DNA from: Cenococcum geophilum 1.58
Taxonomy: Eukaryota; Ascomycota; Dothideomycetes; Gloniales; Gloniaceae
Length of the DNA stretch: 64,000 bases
NCBI GenBank assembly: GCA_001692895.1
Contig: KV748235.1
Coordinates: 930,001-994,000 of the forward strand
Direction of reading: 5' to 3'
The position numbers were made by a program, and so were the translations under genes. Below are positions 36,840 through 48,129 of this stretch, in pieces; the stretch's first letter is position 1; each line of letters opens with the position of its first letter. Below the pieces are notes generated by a model, which made no database searches, was not told the origin of the DNA, and was given only the letters and a program-made list of their open reading frames with translations.

Positions 36840-37275
36840 GTCCCCCTAATAGTGTTCTGATTCTACTGCGTTAAATAGAGCGCTAAGTGGAGAGTTTAAA
36901 ATTGAATATAATGCCTTATAAACCTCTAGCGATCTAGCGGTGCCTAAAAAAGATAGCTCGTTTGCACCGTTAAACCAGCTAAACTCTATAACTATTTGGA
37001 TATTTTATTCTCCCTCCGAGCAGCGTAGGCTAGTGGCTTATTCTCTTTAAGTAGAAGTAGAATTATATAACTAGACTTAAAATACGCTTTATAAAGAGAT
37101 TCAACTTTATAACAAAGCTGTGCAGTGGTTAACACAATTATTATTGGAAAACAACGCGTGGACTACTATATATAACAATGTTATAGCTACTCTTTAGCAG
37201 TACATATAGGATTATATGCGAGTAATTACAGAGAATGATTATCTAAGGGCCGAGGTTCAATTACTTAGAGCCTAG
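36840..37275 (+). pseudogene. Coiled-coil protein relic
   Basis: One frame: STALNRALSGEFKIEYNALQ, DLAVPKKDSSFAPLNQLNSI, YSPSEQRRLVAYSLQVEVEL, LYKEIQLYNKAVQWLTQLLL and ENDYLRAEVQLLRAQ. The last part is a clear heptad coil. The style resembles the coiled-coil part of fungal retroelement Gag proteins, but no zinc knuckle, protease or reverse transcriptase follows, so I leave it unnamed. Confidence 0.5.
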
Positions 37276-37879
37276 GTAATATTTCCACTATTATTAAATA
37301 GCCTTCTAAATTAATAATTTATAGTTTTATTACTTATTAATATTTACTCTAAGCCTAATAGCTATAAAGAATAAATAGATTCTTGTTTTTTGAAAGAGGC
37401 TCTCTTATATACTTAACGATCCTCACTATAAAGGGAATACAGCTTTAGGAACGGAAAGCGGTAAATATAAAGAGGAAGCGGAAGCATTGGACTATTCCTC
37501 CTCATTATACTCCCTAGAGGTTTAGTTATTATTCTATTTAGCTTATTATATTGGAATTTATAAAGAAATAGAGCATTACGTTATTAAATTAATTATATTT
37601 ATATTTTTATTAAGATAAACTGATAATAATCTAACTAGTATTAATAATCTTTTAGATAGAACCTATAATGGCTCTTTATTATTCCTATTTAGTAACTATT
37701 TATAAAAGTCACCCTCGGCTTGCAATAATATACACCGCCTCTTAGGTACTAAAATTTTATATATTTTTGCTTTTTAGAGGGGCCGATTAACTTATAGTAA
37801 TTCTATAACAATAGCGACTTTTTAGCACGATTCTAGCGTTAAAGAACTAACCGTAGGGGTGTAGCTCCTCTCTATTCCT

Positions 37880-38373
37880 TATTACCAAGCGCACGGACTC
37901 TATAACCTTAATTAAAACTCCTTTAATACCTCTCTATAAAAACGAATGACTTTAATGTAACGTTAGTCGCCTTCGCCAATCACAAGATTCCTACTACGCA
38001 GCTCTTTAAGCCGACAGCCCTTACCTATATCCACCTTAAAGCTTATAGTCGTAAGTCCTAAACCTAGTTAGGAAATCGTACCACGGCCAGTAAATCCTTA
38101 AAAATCTATTAGTTGAAGTTAGAAAGGTTAGCAAGGGAATATAAGTAAGAAGAAAAAGGAGTTAAAGCTCGTAAGGGTAGTAAGCAGCTAAGATATAATA
38201 GTTATCTTATTATAGCCATATAAATATAGGATTGTTTATAAAGAAGAGAGTCTATCTATAGTAGAGACTATAGGTTATTAAATATATAAACTCCTTATAA
38301 TCTGGCCACGTGGCGCCAATATAATCTACTATCTATATCAGTCTACTCTCTACCTAGTTCCTCCCACCCCTAA
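37880..38373 (+). pseudogene. Unknown basic relic
   Basis: The frame reads NSFNTSIKTNDFNVTLVAFA, NHKIPTTQLFKPTALTYIHL, KAYSRKSQTQLGNRTTASKS, LKLERLAREYKQEEKGVKAR and KGSKQLRYNSYL, to TAA 38371-38373. The pattern KTNDFNVT...NHKIPTTQLFKP resembles DDE-element associated helix-turn-helix proteins (H-K-I-P-x-x-x-L) of Pogo/CENP-B type transposons only loosely. I treat that as a hint. Confidence 0.4.
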
Positions 38374-38708
38374 CCCCCCTATAATATTATACTAGTTAAA
38401 GTACGGATTTAAAAGAGAAAGTTAAAAAATTTAAAGTAGATAAGAGACTTAACTAACCGCAAGATATTAGTATGTTATTACCTCTAGTTAAACACTATAG
38501 TGTTTATTGTTAGTAGCGGACCCCTTTACTGCAACTGGGTACTGCTATTAGATATCCTATAAGTCTAAGCTTAGGAAAAGAGCCATAGACTTAGTCCTCT
38601 ATCAGCCTCCGTTAATAGTCGTTTTATATTAGGGTGTAAATTCTATAATCTCCACCTATTAAGCATAGCTATATTTTTTACACAAATTTCCAATAGCACT
38701 TTTTCCTT

Positions 38709-40725
38709 TTAATTTATAAACTTTTTTTTACACCTATTAGACTGATCCGATCTAGTAATATAGCTTTGCTAATTATCCGCCTAATGTACAGAGAAATAGG
38801 TAATTAGATGCCTGTTGGATACTGTTTAATATAGTATCTAGATAATGCCCAGAATTTCTACTAGTTGCTCTCTTAAAGGACGATTATTATTGTCCATTGG
38901 AAATTGATTATATAGTTATATAGCAGTACCTTTTATAAGCTCGCCGCCGCTTATAATAATTAGCATTAGACGTGCCTTAGTTCCTTAGTTAATAAATACT
39001 TAATACTAGTCTCGTCCAGCTTTCCTAACGCCGAAAACTTTTCTAAACTCCGTAATACTAGAGGCATAATTTAGTATCTGAATCGTAAAGCTATCCTAAT
39101 TATCTTAGGTTACTATACTGGGTCTTACTCCAGTTTGTCCTAAAGTCTATACACCATTCTGTCCCCAAAGCGGTACACTATTCTAGCCCTAAGACGGCGT
39201 ACCATTCTAGCCCTAAGGCGGTACGCCATTCTGGCCCTAAGGCGGTACGCCATTCTAACCCTAAGGCGGTACGCTATTTTGACCCTAAGGCGGTACGCCA
39301 TTCTAACCCTGAGGCGGTACGCCATTCTAGCCCTAAGGCGGTACGCCATTCTAACCCTAAGGCGGTACGCCATTCTAGCCCTAAGGTAGTACGCTATTTT
39401 ATAGTAAAACATAATCCTAGAGCGGTTTAAAAAAGGAAGGCTTTTCTTCTTTAGGCTTAAAGACTAAATTAATAAGCCATTCTCGGTATTCCTTCTGCTT
39501 ACTTTCTAGCATTTTCTCTAGAAGTTTATTAGAGATTACTTCTAAACTAGGAATTCCAGCAATTTCCATTTTAGCTTTTAGGCGTCCTAACCGTTAATAG
39601 AGTGGTTGCTCTTAACGGTTAACTCCCGCTTCTACTATCCCTTTAAGCTCATTAATAGGTATTAGGTAAGAATTAGCCCTTAACCCGTTTTTAACATTAA
39701 CTCTACTTATTAATTAATTGATTTTTACAAGTTCTTTTATAAGATCCTATTAGGAATCTATATTATCAATATTAGTAAGGAATTATTTTAACACACTAGG
39801 TATAGCTTAAAGTTCTTTTAGCTGCTAAGGTATAGGTTCAGCCCATAAATTCTAAAGTCGCGTAACTATATCTTAAATATCCTTTCTTATGCTTAATAAG
39901 GCGATTTAGGTAAATTCTTTATAAACTTTTTATGGCGTTACGTCCTTCTAATTAATTCCAACCTCGCGAAGCATATTAACTGTCGTAAGTGCTTACTCGG
40001 CTAAGGCCAAAACTTAATTTTTATACTTAACTCTAGTAGGAATACTCTTCAATTTAGCATCAATTTTAGAGAATGCTTAAATCTTCTCTCTAAACCCGGC
40101 TATAGGAACTAAAAAGAGATTTTCAGCTCTATTTACGTAGCTGTTAAAAATCCGAATTTTTCCGTTTATAGCACCAATAGTAGCTAAATCCTCTTAAGTT
40201 TGCTCGTGGATCCACCATTCTCGTAATATAGGAAACGCCTCACGCTAGATTTCGCGGATTTTATACGCCACCGGCATAAAGCCGCATATCTTCTTGTCAT
40301 TAATTTCCGTATTTTTGGCTCCTTCTGCGAATATATAACGTCTTCTCTCCTTATCCTCTTAGTCCTTTTACTCCTCTTAACGTATTCTTTCTTCCCTTTG
40401 CTTACGTTTTATCTCCGCCTATTCCTCCTTAGATATTATTTCAAATATATTTATTTCTTCTTTATTATTTCGATTATCCTATTTAGGATTAAAACCAGAT
40501 TCTTTATTATTAAGTATTATATCTATATCTTCCGTGCGGACAAAGTTACCGCCAAGGTTTTTTAGGTCTGTATACTGCGTCGCTCCGAATATTAGTGCTA
40601 GTAGAGGAACTCCTTAAGAAGTTAGATTGTATTAAGTCCCATCTTCATTTTTAATAAAAGGTTAATTTGCCTTAGGAACTCCCGACGCGTTTTATATACT
40701 AGTAGATACTATTATATTTTAAAAT
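38709..40725 (-). pseudogene. 670-codon relic with GQNGVPPQ repeats
   Basis: One frame runs from about 40725 to TAA 38709-38711. N-terminal part: SGVPKANQPFIKNEDGTQYN, PLLALIFGATQYTDLKNLGG, FVRTEDIDIILNNKESGFNP. A charged linker follows, then a helical domain (KICGFMPVAYKIREIQREAF, REWWIHEQTQEDLATIGAIN, IRKDIQDIVTRLQNLWAEP). Next come ten or so 8-aa repeats, and a C-terminal domain with TEFRKVFGVRKAGRDQY, KARLMLIIISGGELIKGTAI and NNNRPLREQLVEILG. I know no family with this order. Confidence 0.6.
39140..39412 (-). repeat. 24-bp coding minisatellite (QGQNGVPP)
   Basis: About ten near-perfect 24-bp units. In the frame that continues the surrounding relic each unit reads xGxNGVPP or xGQNGVPP, where x is TAG, a former CAG Gln. 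A second phase of the same strand is free of stops (RMAYRLRA units, 90 codons) but is only a by-product of the repeat. Confidence 0.85.
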
Positions 40726-41454
40726 AGATAGTAAGAGGTAAGTATCTAAGTTAAAATAGTATAGGCGAAGTAAAGTAAATTAAAGAAACTAAAGCTGATA
40801 TATTAAGTGCCTACTTAATTAATTGTTTAAAGGTGAATAAAGGATAATTCCTTAGGTGGGTAGAGGTTCTTATATAACCATTAAACTTTAAAAGTATTTA
40901 GTAACGGTTTCCTTTTTAGGAGTTTCCGACTTCCTATTACGGAGAATTAGAAATAGCTCTAATAGATCTAAATTAAAACTTTTTTATTTTTGAAAATCGC
41001 CCTATTAAACACTAGATACTAGAATTAAAGATCGAAATCTAACTTCTATTTTTATACTTAACTACAAAGTTAATTTAAATAGCTTAACGCCCTATATTTA
41101 TTGAGGACTTATAGAAATTATATTCTTCCTCTAAGCCATTATATACTCCCTTATAACTGCTACACCGAGGAGCATTCTTACACCTCGCACGGTAACATGG
41201 AACGATTTAGCGTCGCAATTATTTCTATACCCGTTAGGCGGCTTATCCCTAGTATATACGCCTACATCACAACAGTTAGTGTAAATTCTTATTAGGGCTG
41301 CTAGACAGCTCGCTTTTAACCCAAGTTTGGTTAGTATATTAACTAGGACGGTGCTACGCTTTAATTTCTTAGGTCTTAATCATATGTTAACGCAAAGTTA
41401 ATTTAATAATCCTTATAAGAGCAATAGGACCTTTAATATAGGGTTTAATCAATT

Positions 41455-41943
41455 TAACCTAATGAATATTAGTGGCAAATTTATAGTGGATTTTGAAGTG
41501 CGTACTAAAGAACCCTAATAGTTTTACTATGCCTAAACAGTCCGTAAGTCTTACTGTAATACTAATATGGTATTTAGCTTAAACCTAGGAGGTAATATAG
41601 ACCAATTTATTAATAATGCGCGAAACTCTACCCTTGAAGCATTAACACCGCAGCTTCCTACTACTAATTCGTGCCCCTTTCGTCCTATAAGCTCAGCAGT
41701 CTTGACAATTCCTATAACTATTACGGCCATAAGCCGACCAGCTATTAGTACAGTTGCGTTAAGCGGGAAACTTCTAAGCTTAACTATAATTCTTCTAGAA
41801 ATATTAAATAATGCTAAAGAGTTAATGCACCATTTTGTGCGTTACTTTAGTGGCGTTCTCGTAGCCTTAATTATATAAGATTGTGGAATTCCGTAGCTAT
41901 AAATAGAAATAATAATAAGTGGTTTTTATTTGAACAAAAAATT
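41455..41943 (+). pseudogene. Gln-rich helical protein relic
   Basis: The 103-codon stop-free frame at 41567-41878 is probably a shadow. The neighbouring phase, with its many TAA/TAG read as Gln, gives a coherent helical protein: KNPNSFTMPKQSVSLTVILI, TQEVIQTNLLIMRETLPLKH, QQFLQLLRPQADQLLVQLRQ and AGNFQAQLQFFQKYQIMLK, ending TGA 41941-41943. CAA and CAG codons become TAA and TAG under RIP, so a Gln-rich protein would be especially stop-dense, as here. No family known. Confidence 0.5.
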
Positions 41944-42149
41944 AAATAGACGACTACGATAATCTAGACTATAATAATGGTTAAAAGAGAGAGTTTGTTC
42001 CGTTATATTATAAGGTTTAGTTATATTCTAGGGTTATAAAGATCCAACCTCTGGAAGTAATCCGCCAAGACTACGCCAAACGCTTCTAAAATCTCGTTTT
42101 AGTGTATTTAGGCACTTACTTTCTATTATTCTGTTTCTTAGATTCTGCC

Positions 42150-42771
42150 ATAGATTTCTTAATTTTCACTATATATCCCCTAAAACCCCCCTAAAAATCC
42201 CTAAAGGCTATTATATTTAGCTGCCATTCTATAAGGAAGCCTTTAAAGGCTTAGTACCCCTCCCGCCTTAATCTCCTTTATCTACCTCTATCTACCCCAA
42301 AATCTCTCAGTCTTCGGAACTTCTACCACTACTATCCCTATAGAGGCAGCCTTTCGCCTACGATCCTCTTATAGCCCTATAACTATATTAGATAATAAAG
42401 TGGCAATTAAATTACTTAAGTGGCCGGTTAAACAACTTGTTAATTTCCGGCGGGAAAATAATAAAAGCTTATATTTAGTGGAATGGGAATCTAGTTCTCT
42501 AAGTATTTAGCAACTTTATAAAAATATCCTTAGGCAACCGCTTCTAGGTATAGCTCTTAAATTAATCCCCAAAGAATTACCGCACTATATACCGCTAGGA
42601 TCTTGACGCTACACTGTGACTTAGAATACTATATAGGTCCCATACTCGGATCTTAAGAATTTAGTATGGCTTATTTATAAATATTAGACAAGACGCTTTA
42701 AGCGTAAAATGTTAGTGCCTATTGCTCCCCCTTACGTATATACTAATTTATTTTAAGGCCACACTAGATAA
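42150..42771 (+). pseudogene. Relic with chromodomain-like motif
   Basis: One frame from about 42150: YLYLPQNLSVFGTSTTTIPI, EAAFRLRSSYSPITILDNKV, then KWPVKQLVNFRRENNKSLYL and VEWESSSLS. The last two resemble the chromodomain signature (V..I...R...g...YLVKW....). The end is TAA 42769-42771 after RRFKRKMLVPIAPPYVYTN. Chromodomains bind methylated histone tails and also occur at the end of chromoviral integrases. No integrase core is visible here. Confidence 0.45.
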
Positions 42772-42851
42772 TCTTAAGGCACTTAAATGTAATAGCGGTA
42801 GAGGTATAGAATCTAAAGATATTTAAGATTTTATATATAACTATATAAAAA

Positions 42852-43349
42852 CTACTTATCGTCACCGCCGTCGCCGTTATCGTTATTATCGCTATTATAG
42901 CCATCGTCTTTATATTTGAACAATACTGGTCTAAGTTGAGATTATAAAGGGGGAGGATTAAGGGGTTGATCTGTTTCGTATTGCGCTAGCGTATTCTTAT
43001 TTACAGAGTTATTCGCGTTTATAATTAATCTATTAGTTAATAAGACCTATAAGGCAGACTCTATAGATATATAGTTAGGCTCGCTTATAATAATAATCGG
43101 AACAGGCGGAGGATATGGCGGAGGCGGGGGTATATAAAGATTTACCCGGATCTTATTCCTCTCTACTAGTGACTTATCGACCTTAAAATGAGAGAAGAGT
43201 AAAAGTAGGTTATCTACTTTTTTTAATAATGATTTTGCTGCAATTTCCATCCTTATATTCTCATTATAGGCGGCGTTTTCCTCAATTTTGCGTATAATAT
43301 GACGGTTTGGTATAGTAAACGTAATGCAATTCTCCTTTAAATAGCTGCT
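42852..43349 (-). pseudogene. Relic with poly-proline and acidic tail
   Basis: Frame from about 43349: INSSYLKENCITFTIPNRHI then IRKIEENAAYNENIRMEIAA and KSLLKKVDNLLLLFSHFKVD. A poly-Pro stretch (IPPPPPYPPPVPIIII) is followed by a linker and an acidic Asn/Asp/Gly tail (GYNSDNNDNGDGGDDK), ending TAG 42852-42854. It is convergent with the chromo-like relic, 80 bases away. The ITFTIPNRHIIRKIEENA region could be part of a retroelement ORF1-like protein, which I cannot confirm. Confidence 0.5.
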
Positions 43350-43389
43350 ATTAATTAATTAAGGGTACAACATGTTTATTAATAATAAT

Positions 43390-43880
43390 AGACGGGCCTT
43401 AATAAATATATATACTCCTTACCTCTTAGTATTATAGAAACCTTCTATAAGAAACAGGATTTTATAGATATTTTTAATATTATAAATTAGAACCTTAGTT
43501 TTATAGATCTAGAAACGGTACCTAAAACACACTATAACTTTTACTAAATCCGAATAATGGAATACATTCTAGTAGCTACGAACTAAGGGAAGGATGGATA
43601 TTTAAAGCAAGAGGACACCTATCTTATGCTCCGTAGAAACTAAGTATAGCAGTAAATTACAAATATAATTAATCTTCTTCTCTTCCTTCTCCTAACCCTC
43701 TCCCTAGGCCAAATTTCCGTACTATTTAAGAACTCTTTCCCTTATATAGTTAACCTAATTACGCTAGTTAAGGCTGGAGATAAGCTAGACTTCTAGTATG
43801 CTTATAAAATTGGCAAACAAAGACGTAGAGCTAAAGTGCTAGTAGAATCTTTAATTTACAAAACGTATTATATAAGGCTA
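43390..43880 (+). pseudogene. Possible coding relic, low support
   Basis: A frame with many TAA/TAG reads FTKSEQWNTFQQLRTKGRMD, then TKYSSKLQIQLIFFSSF, AKFPYYLRTLSLIQLTQLRQ and MLIKLANKDVELKC. No domain. Bases 43880-44620 hold nothing I can assign. Confidence 0.3.
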
Positions 43881-44627
43881 TAATAAACTTTATAGATCTA
43901 ACTTTTCTCCCTCTTTTAGTATTTGTTAGGCCCTATAATTATCCTAGGGATTAAACTGCGAGCTTCTAGATTTCTTAAAGCGCGCCGAATAGAATAGCTG
44001 CTCTTTAATGGTATAATTTCTTAAACTCTTCTATGTAGGTCTATACTTACCTTAATAAGGCAGTGTACTAGCCAACGTGTCACCTCTTATGCTTTAATTA
44101 GTATATTTGGCGGTAGCGGCGATTATAATACATTTCAAGTCGATTAAGTAAGTGCTACGGCATATATTACTTGTTAAAATAGTACTAGCTTCCTTTCTCT
44201 AGGAACTTTTAATAACTTTGGCCTTACGATGCCAATAAAGCCTTATTAGAATGATTTGCGCTTATAAAACAAGTGCAGTATATAATTAGTATAGATAAAT
44301 GTTCAAGGTAGATTAAATACTTATATTAGTAATCGCAAAGCACTTAGACCAATTTTATCTAACATAGTTTATATATACATGATGCAACACCAACTATAAA
44401 TAAATGTTTGTAAAGATAAACCATAACCAGACCCTTATCGCTGCTACCCCTTTTATTTACAGCTCTTGGTATTAGTATTATAGCTACCTTCCCTAACGAA
44501 ACTTATATTCGCACCCGGAATAATAAGAGTATATACATTTATAAACTTTAACGGGTCCGTGTCTGGCTCTATATTCGCAAACTATAACAGGTCCGTGCCT
44601 GGCTTAACATTAATACTTACTATAAGC

Positions 44628-44775
44628 GAGTCTCTCAACTTCAGTCCAATATATAAAAACTTGTTCCTTTATATACAAACGACAACGAGACATTCTTAAT
44701 ATAGAAGTAACTAGATAGAAACAAAATACCAAGCTAAGGAAATCCTAATTAACGCCTTAATTCTTAATGAATGCT
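44628..44775 (+). repeat. Dispersed repeat R3, copy 1
   Basis: Nearly identical to 55387-55540 on the same strand (for example aaaacttgttcctttata, actagatagaaacaaaat, accaagctaaggaaatcc). It lies directly 3-prime of family F1 copy 2, which is on the minus strand. A diverged version follows F1 copy 1 at 22095-22240 in the opposite orientation. It is therefore the 3-prime flank of the F1 unit. Confidence 0.85.
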
Positions 44776-44822
44776 AAAAGAGATAAGCGTGATTGCGAAA
44801 ATCTGTCCTTATAAGAAATTTA

Positions 44823-45480
44823 TTATTCCTTAGGCTTCTTAAAACCTCTATCTCCGGTATAAACCGCCTTTCTCTTACGTATCCTTCTCCCTAATAGCTC
44901 TTTTAATAAACCCTCTAATGCCCTCTTAGCTATCTCTATTATAATATCTTGAAGTGGTTTATATATTTTAGCATAACGATAAAGGAAATGAGGATTCTTA
45001 GTATAGTATATTATAAGTCTCTCTTGCGGTATATCCACGGCTAAAACCCAGGTAGGATACTAGTATATTACTACAATAGGACCGTATAAAGATATGATTC
45101 CTCTATAACTAGGGTTTTAAAGACGTGTTATGTCCTCTATTGTATAATAAGTAGGTAACTAGGATATAAGATACTTTACTTATCCACTTAAGATCTTGGC
45201 ATTAGAAATTGTTAATACTTTAGATAGATATATATGGACTAAACCACTCTCTGCTTAATTATTAGTGTTACTAAATAATATAGGTGTCTTGTAAATATAC
45301 CTCTAGGTACTGGCGAAATGTGTTTAGCACCCACGACTATATTTATCTGCTAGGATAAGCCTTTAACGTGGTTCTCGTTCGGTTAAGGTAAGTCTATCTT
45401 AGCCTCGCCATAGTCCTCTATTGGCTTAGGTAAGTCTGTCTTGGTTTCGCCGTGGCCTTCTAAACCCCTAAGGTAACTAA
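44823..45480 (-). pseudogene. Relic of two-copy family F1 (copy 2)
   Basis: N-terminal part: LEGHGETKTDLPKPIEDYGE then AKIDLPQPNENHVKG, a partial 2x repeat of G-E-x-K-x-D-L-P. Then VGAKHISPVPRGIFTRHLYY; after a frame change AKILSGxVKYLIS; ITRLxNPSYRGIISLYGPI; and the stop-free last 71 codons (IYYTKNPHFLYRYAKIYKPL, LLKELLGRRIRKRKA) to the stop at 44823. It matches F1 copy 1 at 21300-22094 step by step, so the gene was multi-copy and a proper RIP target. Confidence 0.65.
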
Positions 45481-45659
45481 GGTATATTTTTTATATACTT
45501 GCCCAAACCGTATCCTCTTGTATATCGTCCTTTATATTATCGTCCTTTTCGTAAGAACTGGCCTTATTAGGTGTTTGGGTAGGTATCTACTCCTATATAC
45601 GACTAGAAAACTGCGATTATTTCTCCTCCCTACTATTAGATGCCGCGTCTTTAGCGTTA

Positions 45660-46250
45660 ATACAATTCTAAGACGATCCAGGGTTTCTAGTAGGTTGATA
45701 ATTAGGTATAATATCTTCGGGGAGGTAGTATATGGTGATGTCTTTATAAGTACTAGTAGTATCTTTATAAGCACTGATTGAGGGCCTATAGGCTATATTA
45801 GCAACATATCCAAATTTAGTTAAGGTAACATATATAATGTCTAATATTCTTATAAGGATGGTAAGGGATATATAGTCAAAAGGTTAAATTTGAAGGTAAG
45901 TCGAATTAATGGCATATAAGAACTAGGAGCACGACGTTTATATTCCATTTCTCTACTAGGGCAGAGTTAGGACAGAAGGCAGAAGGGAAAGGCGGAGTAT
46001 ACTAGCCGCCCCTTTTCACTTCATGTAGTGTCTATAGTACAATATTTAGTGGCTGTAATTACTCTTAGCTTACGTATTATCTGCGCCCGAGACTATAGGT
46101 GCCTAGAGTAATCCATAAGTAAGGCATTATTAGGGGTAGCTATTAGCTAAGCTGCTACTAAACTTAAATAGCTAACGATCCCTAACGGACGCCGTATACC
46201 TTAGTAGGGTTTAGAAGCGTTTATATAAAGTTATAAACTAGAATCGGAAG
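45660..46250 (+). repeat. Dispersed repeat R2, copy 2
   Basis: Partner of 20080-20800. Both strands of 45518-45781 are open for 80-87 codons, but neither phase matches across the two copies well enough to call a gene. It runs directly into repeat R4 at 46203. Confidence 0.7.
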
Positions 46251-46710
46251 TTAAAAATGACCCCTAATAACGCCTCTCTTAGCAGAAATAGCATTATATA
46301 ATCTACTTCTAACACCTATTCTTCCCGGAGCAAAATACTGCCTAAGCAGTAGACTTATCCTAGCCAGTTAATCTTATATATTAACCCCCCATCTGTGGCA
46401 AAGGAGCTATTAGTACCTCTAGGGTAGTTTAATTACTATTCTAGCTAAGCCCTTTATAAGCGCTCCGCCTTATATAGGCGGCAATTAACTTCTATTAATC
46501 TTCCCTGCGTTAGGGGAGATCTTTTACTTAAAGCGCTAAGCAGCCGGTACTTAGAGGTCTATAGGCTTATTCTATATCCTAACAACATTAACTATAATTT
46601 CTCCTTAAGTGGTATCCGCAACCCTAAGTACCTATAAGCGCAGCGTCCCTAAATTATTAGCTAGTGAGTAGGCGTTTATAAATAAAGAAACCGACTTTAG
46701 AGATAACGGC
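46203..46710 (+). repeat. Dispersed repeat R4, copy 1
   Basis: About 500 bp, well over 80 percent identical by eye to 56987-57487. Examples: ctagctaagccctttata, ccttatataggcggc, gtctataggcttatt. Differences are mostly transitions plus a few small indels. It is coding (next entry). Confidence 0.85.
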
Positions 46711-47000
46711 AATATAGAGGCGTTAGCTAGTTAGGAAAGTGACTTTAGTAATAAGGATTAAGAATAGGATATAAAGATATTATATAACGGAGAAAATAGT
46801 TTTAGCACTAAAGATTAAGAAATAGGGGCAAATAGTAATAAAGAGATATCGAGCGACGAGGCTATATAGGCGACGGTTGGATACGGTGGCCTTAGCTTTA
46901 TAGTCTTAAATCTATAAGTATAGGATATAAATGCAAAGAAGATTTCTAATAAAAGCCGGTAAAAGGGTTAAAACTTTAGCTACTTTTCGTTTAGCCTATC
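46330..47000 (+). pseudogene. Unknown relic spanning repeat R4
   Basis: One frame crosses the repeat and continues beyond it: LTPHLWQRSYQYLQGSLITI, LAKPFISAPPYIGG, FPALGEIFYLKRQAAGTQRS, LSTYKRSVPKLLASEQAFIN. An acidic region follows (ESDFSNKDQEQDIKI, NSNKEISSDEAI). The second copy at 56987-57487 keeps EIFYLRRQAADTQRSIGLFY and the TVPKLSAS step but has an indel between them. Function unknown. Confidence 0.5.
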
Positions 47001-47559
47001 GCGAAATAAAATAATATTTTACTATTCCTACTAGAGTCTCTACCCGCTTAACTTATAGCGAGCTATAAAGTATTCGCAATAATCTATGCTTTTACTTAAA
47101 TTAATTTATTTACTACCTTAAAAGCAATAATAGAAGGTAAATCTATACTGACGACCTAGGATTTTTTAAATTTCTTATAGACCTAGGACGCATGCCACCT
47201 CAGTAACTATTAGTTGTATTTAAGACTACGGTACTTATAGATTTATATCTTAAAGATATAAATATGTTTTTTTATAGCGTTTTCTTTTTATTTAAATTAT
47301 TTCTCTGCTTATAGTATATAGCGGTTGTTTATCTATTCCGGTGTAGTGGGGAAGGGTAGTTAGGTTACGCGAGAGGGTTTAGACTTATAGCTACGCTTAT
47401 AAGGCTGTTTATATAGGAACTTCTCTAAGTATATATAAGGGGTCTTTAATATTTCTAGACCTAGGACTTATATATTTCTTTTTTTTATAGTTCTAGTATT
47501 TTCCTAACATTTACTTCCTATTTACATGCTAGGCGTTAATAGAGGGCGTTAGGTCAGAT

Positions 47560-47805
47560 TACCCTACTTATATAATCACTCTGCTTACACAATCACTCTA
47601 CTTGCATAATCGCCCAGCTCGCACAATTACCTAGTTCGCACAATCACCTAGCTCGCACAATTACCCAGTTTGCATAATCGCCCAGCTTGCACGATTACCT
47701 AGCTTATAGGATTGCCCAGCTCCTACAAGCACCATGCTCGCACAATTACCTAGCTTATAAGATCGGCTAGCTCCTACAAGCATCTAGCTCGCATGATTAA
47801 AGCCA
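47560..47805. repeat. 17-bp minisatellite array
   Basis: At least twelve consecutive 17-bp units of the type GCTCGCACAATTACCTA, with variants GCTTATAGGATTGCCCA and GCTCCTACAAGCACCAT recurring in a higher-order pattern. The period is not a multiple of three, so it would code only with a 51-bp super-period. A shorter second array is at 47871-47960. Both are preceded by the same flank (ctaggcgttaatagaggg at 47528, ctaggcattaattagagg at 47838), so flank and array were duplicated together. Confidence 0.85.
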
Positions 47806-47837
47806 AAGTTATTAAACCTATTAATACCTTATTTACA

Positions 47838-47960
47838 CGCTAGGCATTAATTAGAGGGCGCTAGGTTAGATTACTCTACTTGCACGATTACCTAGCTTAT
47901 AGGATCCCCTAGCTCCTATAAGCCCCTAGCTTCCACGACCTCCTAGCTTATAAAACCGAA
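47838..47960. repeat. Second 17-bp minisatellite array with duplicated flank
   Basis: Starts with the flank shared with 47528 and carries three to five 17-bp units (GCTTATAGGATCCCCTA, GCTCCTATAAGCCCCTA, GCTTCCACGACCTCCTA). Confidence 0.75.
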
Positions 47961-48129
47961 GCCATAGCTACTAAATCCGTTAAGATCCTAGCTACACGTT
48001 TAGAGGATGCTACGCCTAACTACCTAGCTCGCTATTTTTATAGAATTCCTTAATTAATTAATGGTGCCTATTTGGAAAATATCCCTTAATAACTCTCTAT
48101 AACAGAAATTTCTTATTATATAATTCTAT

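Noticed and set aside
39140-39412. 90-codon RMAYRLRA repeat protein as the true product
   Set aside because: The neighbouring phase (QGQNGVPP) continues into long coding relics on both sides; the Arg-rich phase is open only because of the repeat.
41567-41878. 103-codon frame as an intact gene
   Set aside because: The adjacent phase, read with Gln at stops, gives a much more coherent helical protein continuing on both sides.
36840-43349. A retrotransposon spanning coiled-coil (Gag-like) and chromo-like relics
   Set aside because: No protease, reverse transcriptase, RNase H or integrase motif and no LTR pair was found between them.
45518-45781. Two overlapping open frames on opposite strands as genes
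   Set aside because: Neither phase is kept in the other copy of repeat R2, and neither shows a motif.
47560-47805. CRISPR-like array
   Set aside because: Units abut with no spacers and the period is 17 bp; it is a minisatellite in a eukaryotic context.
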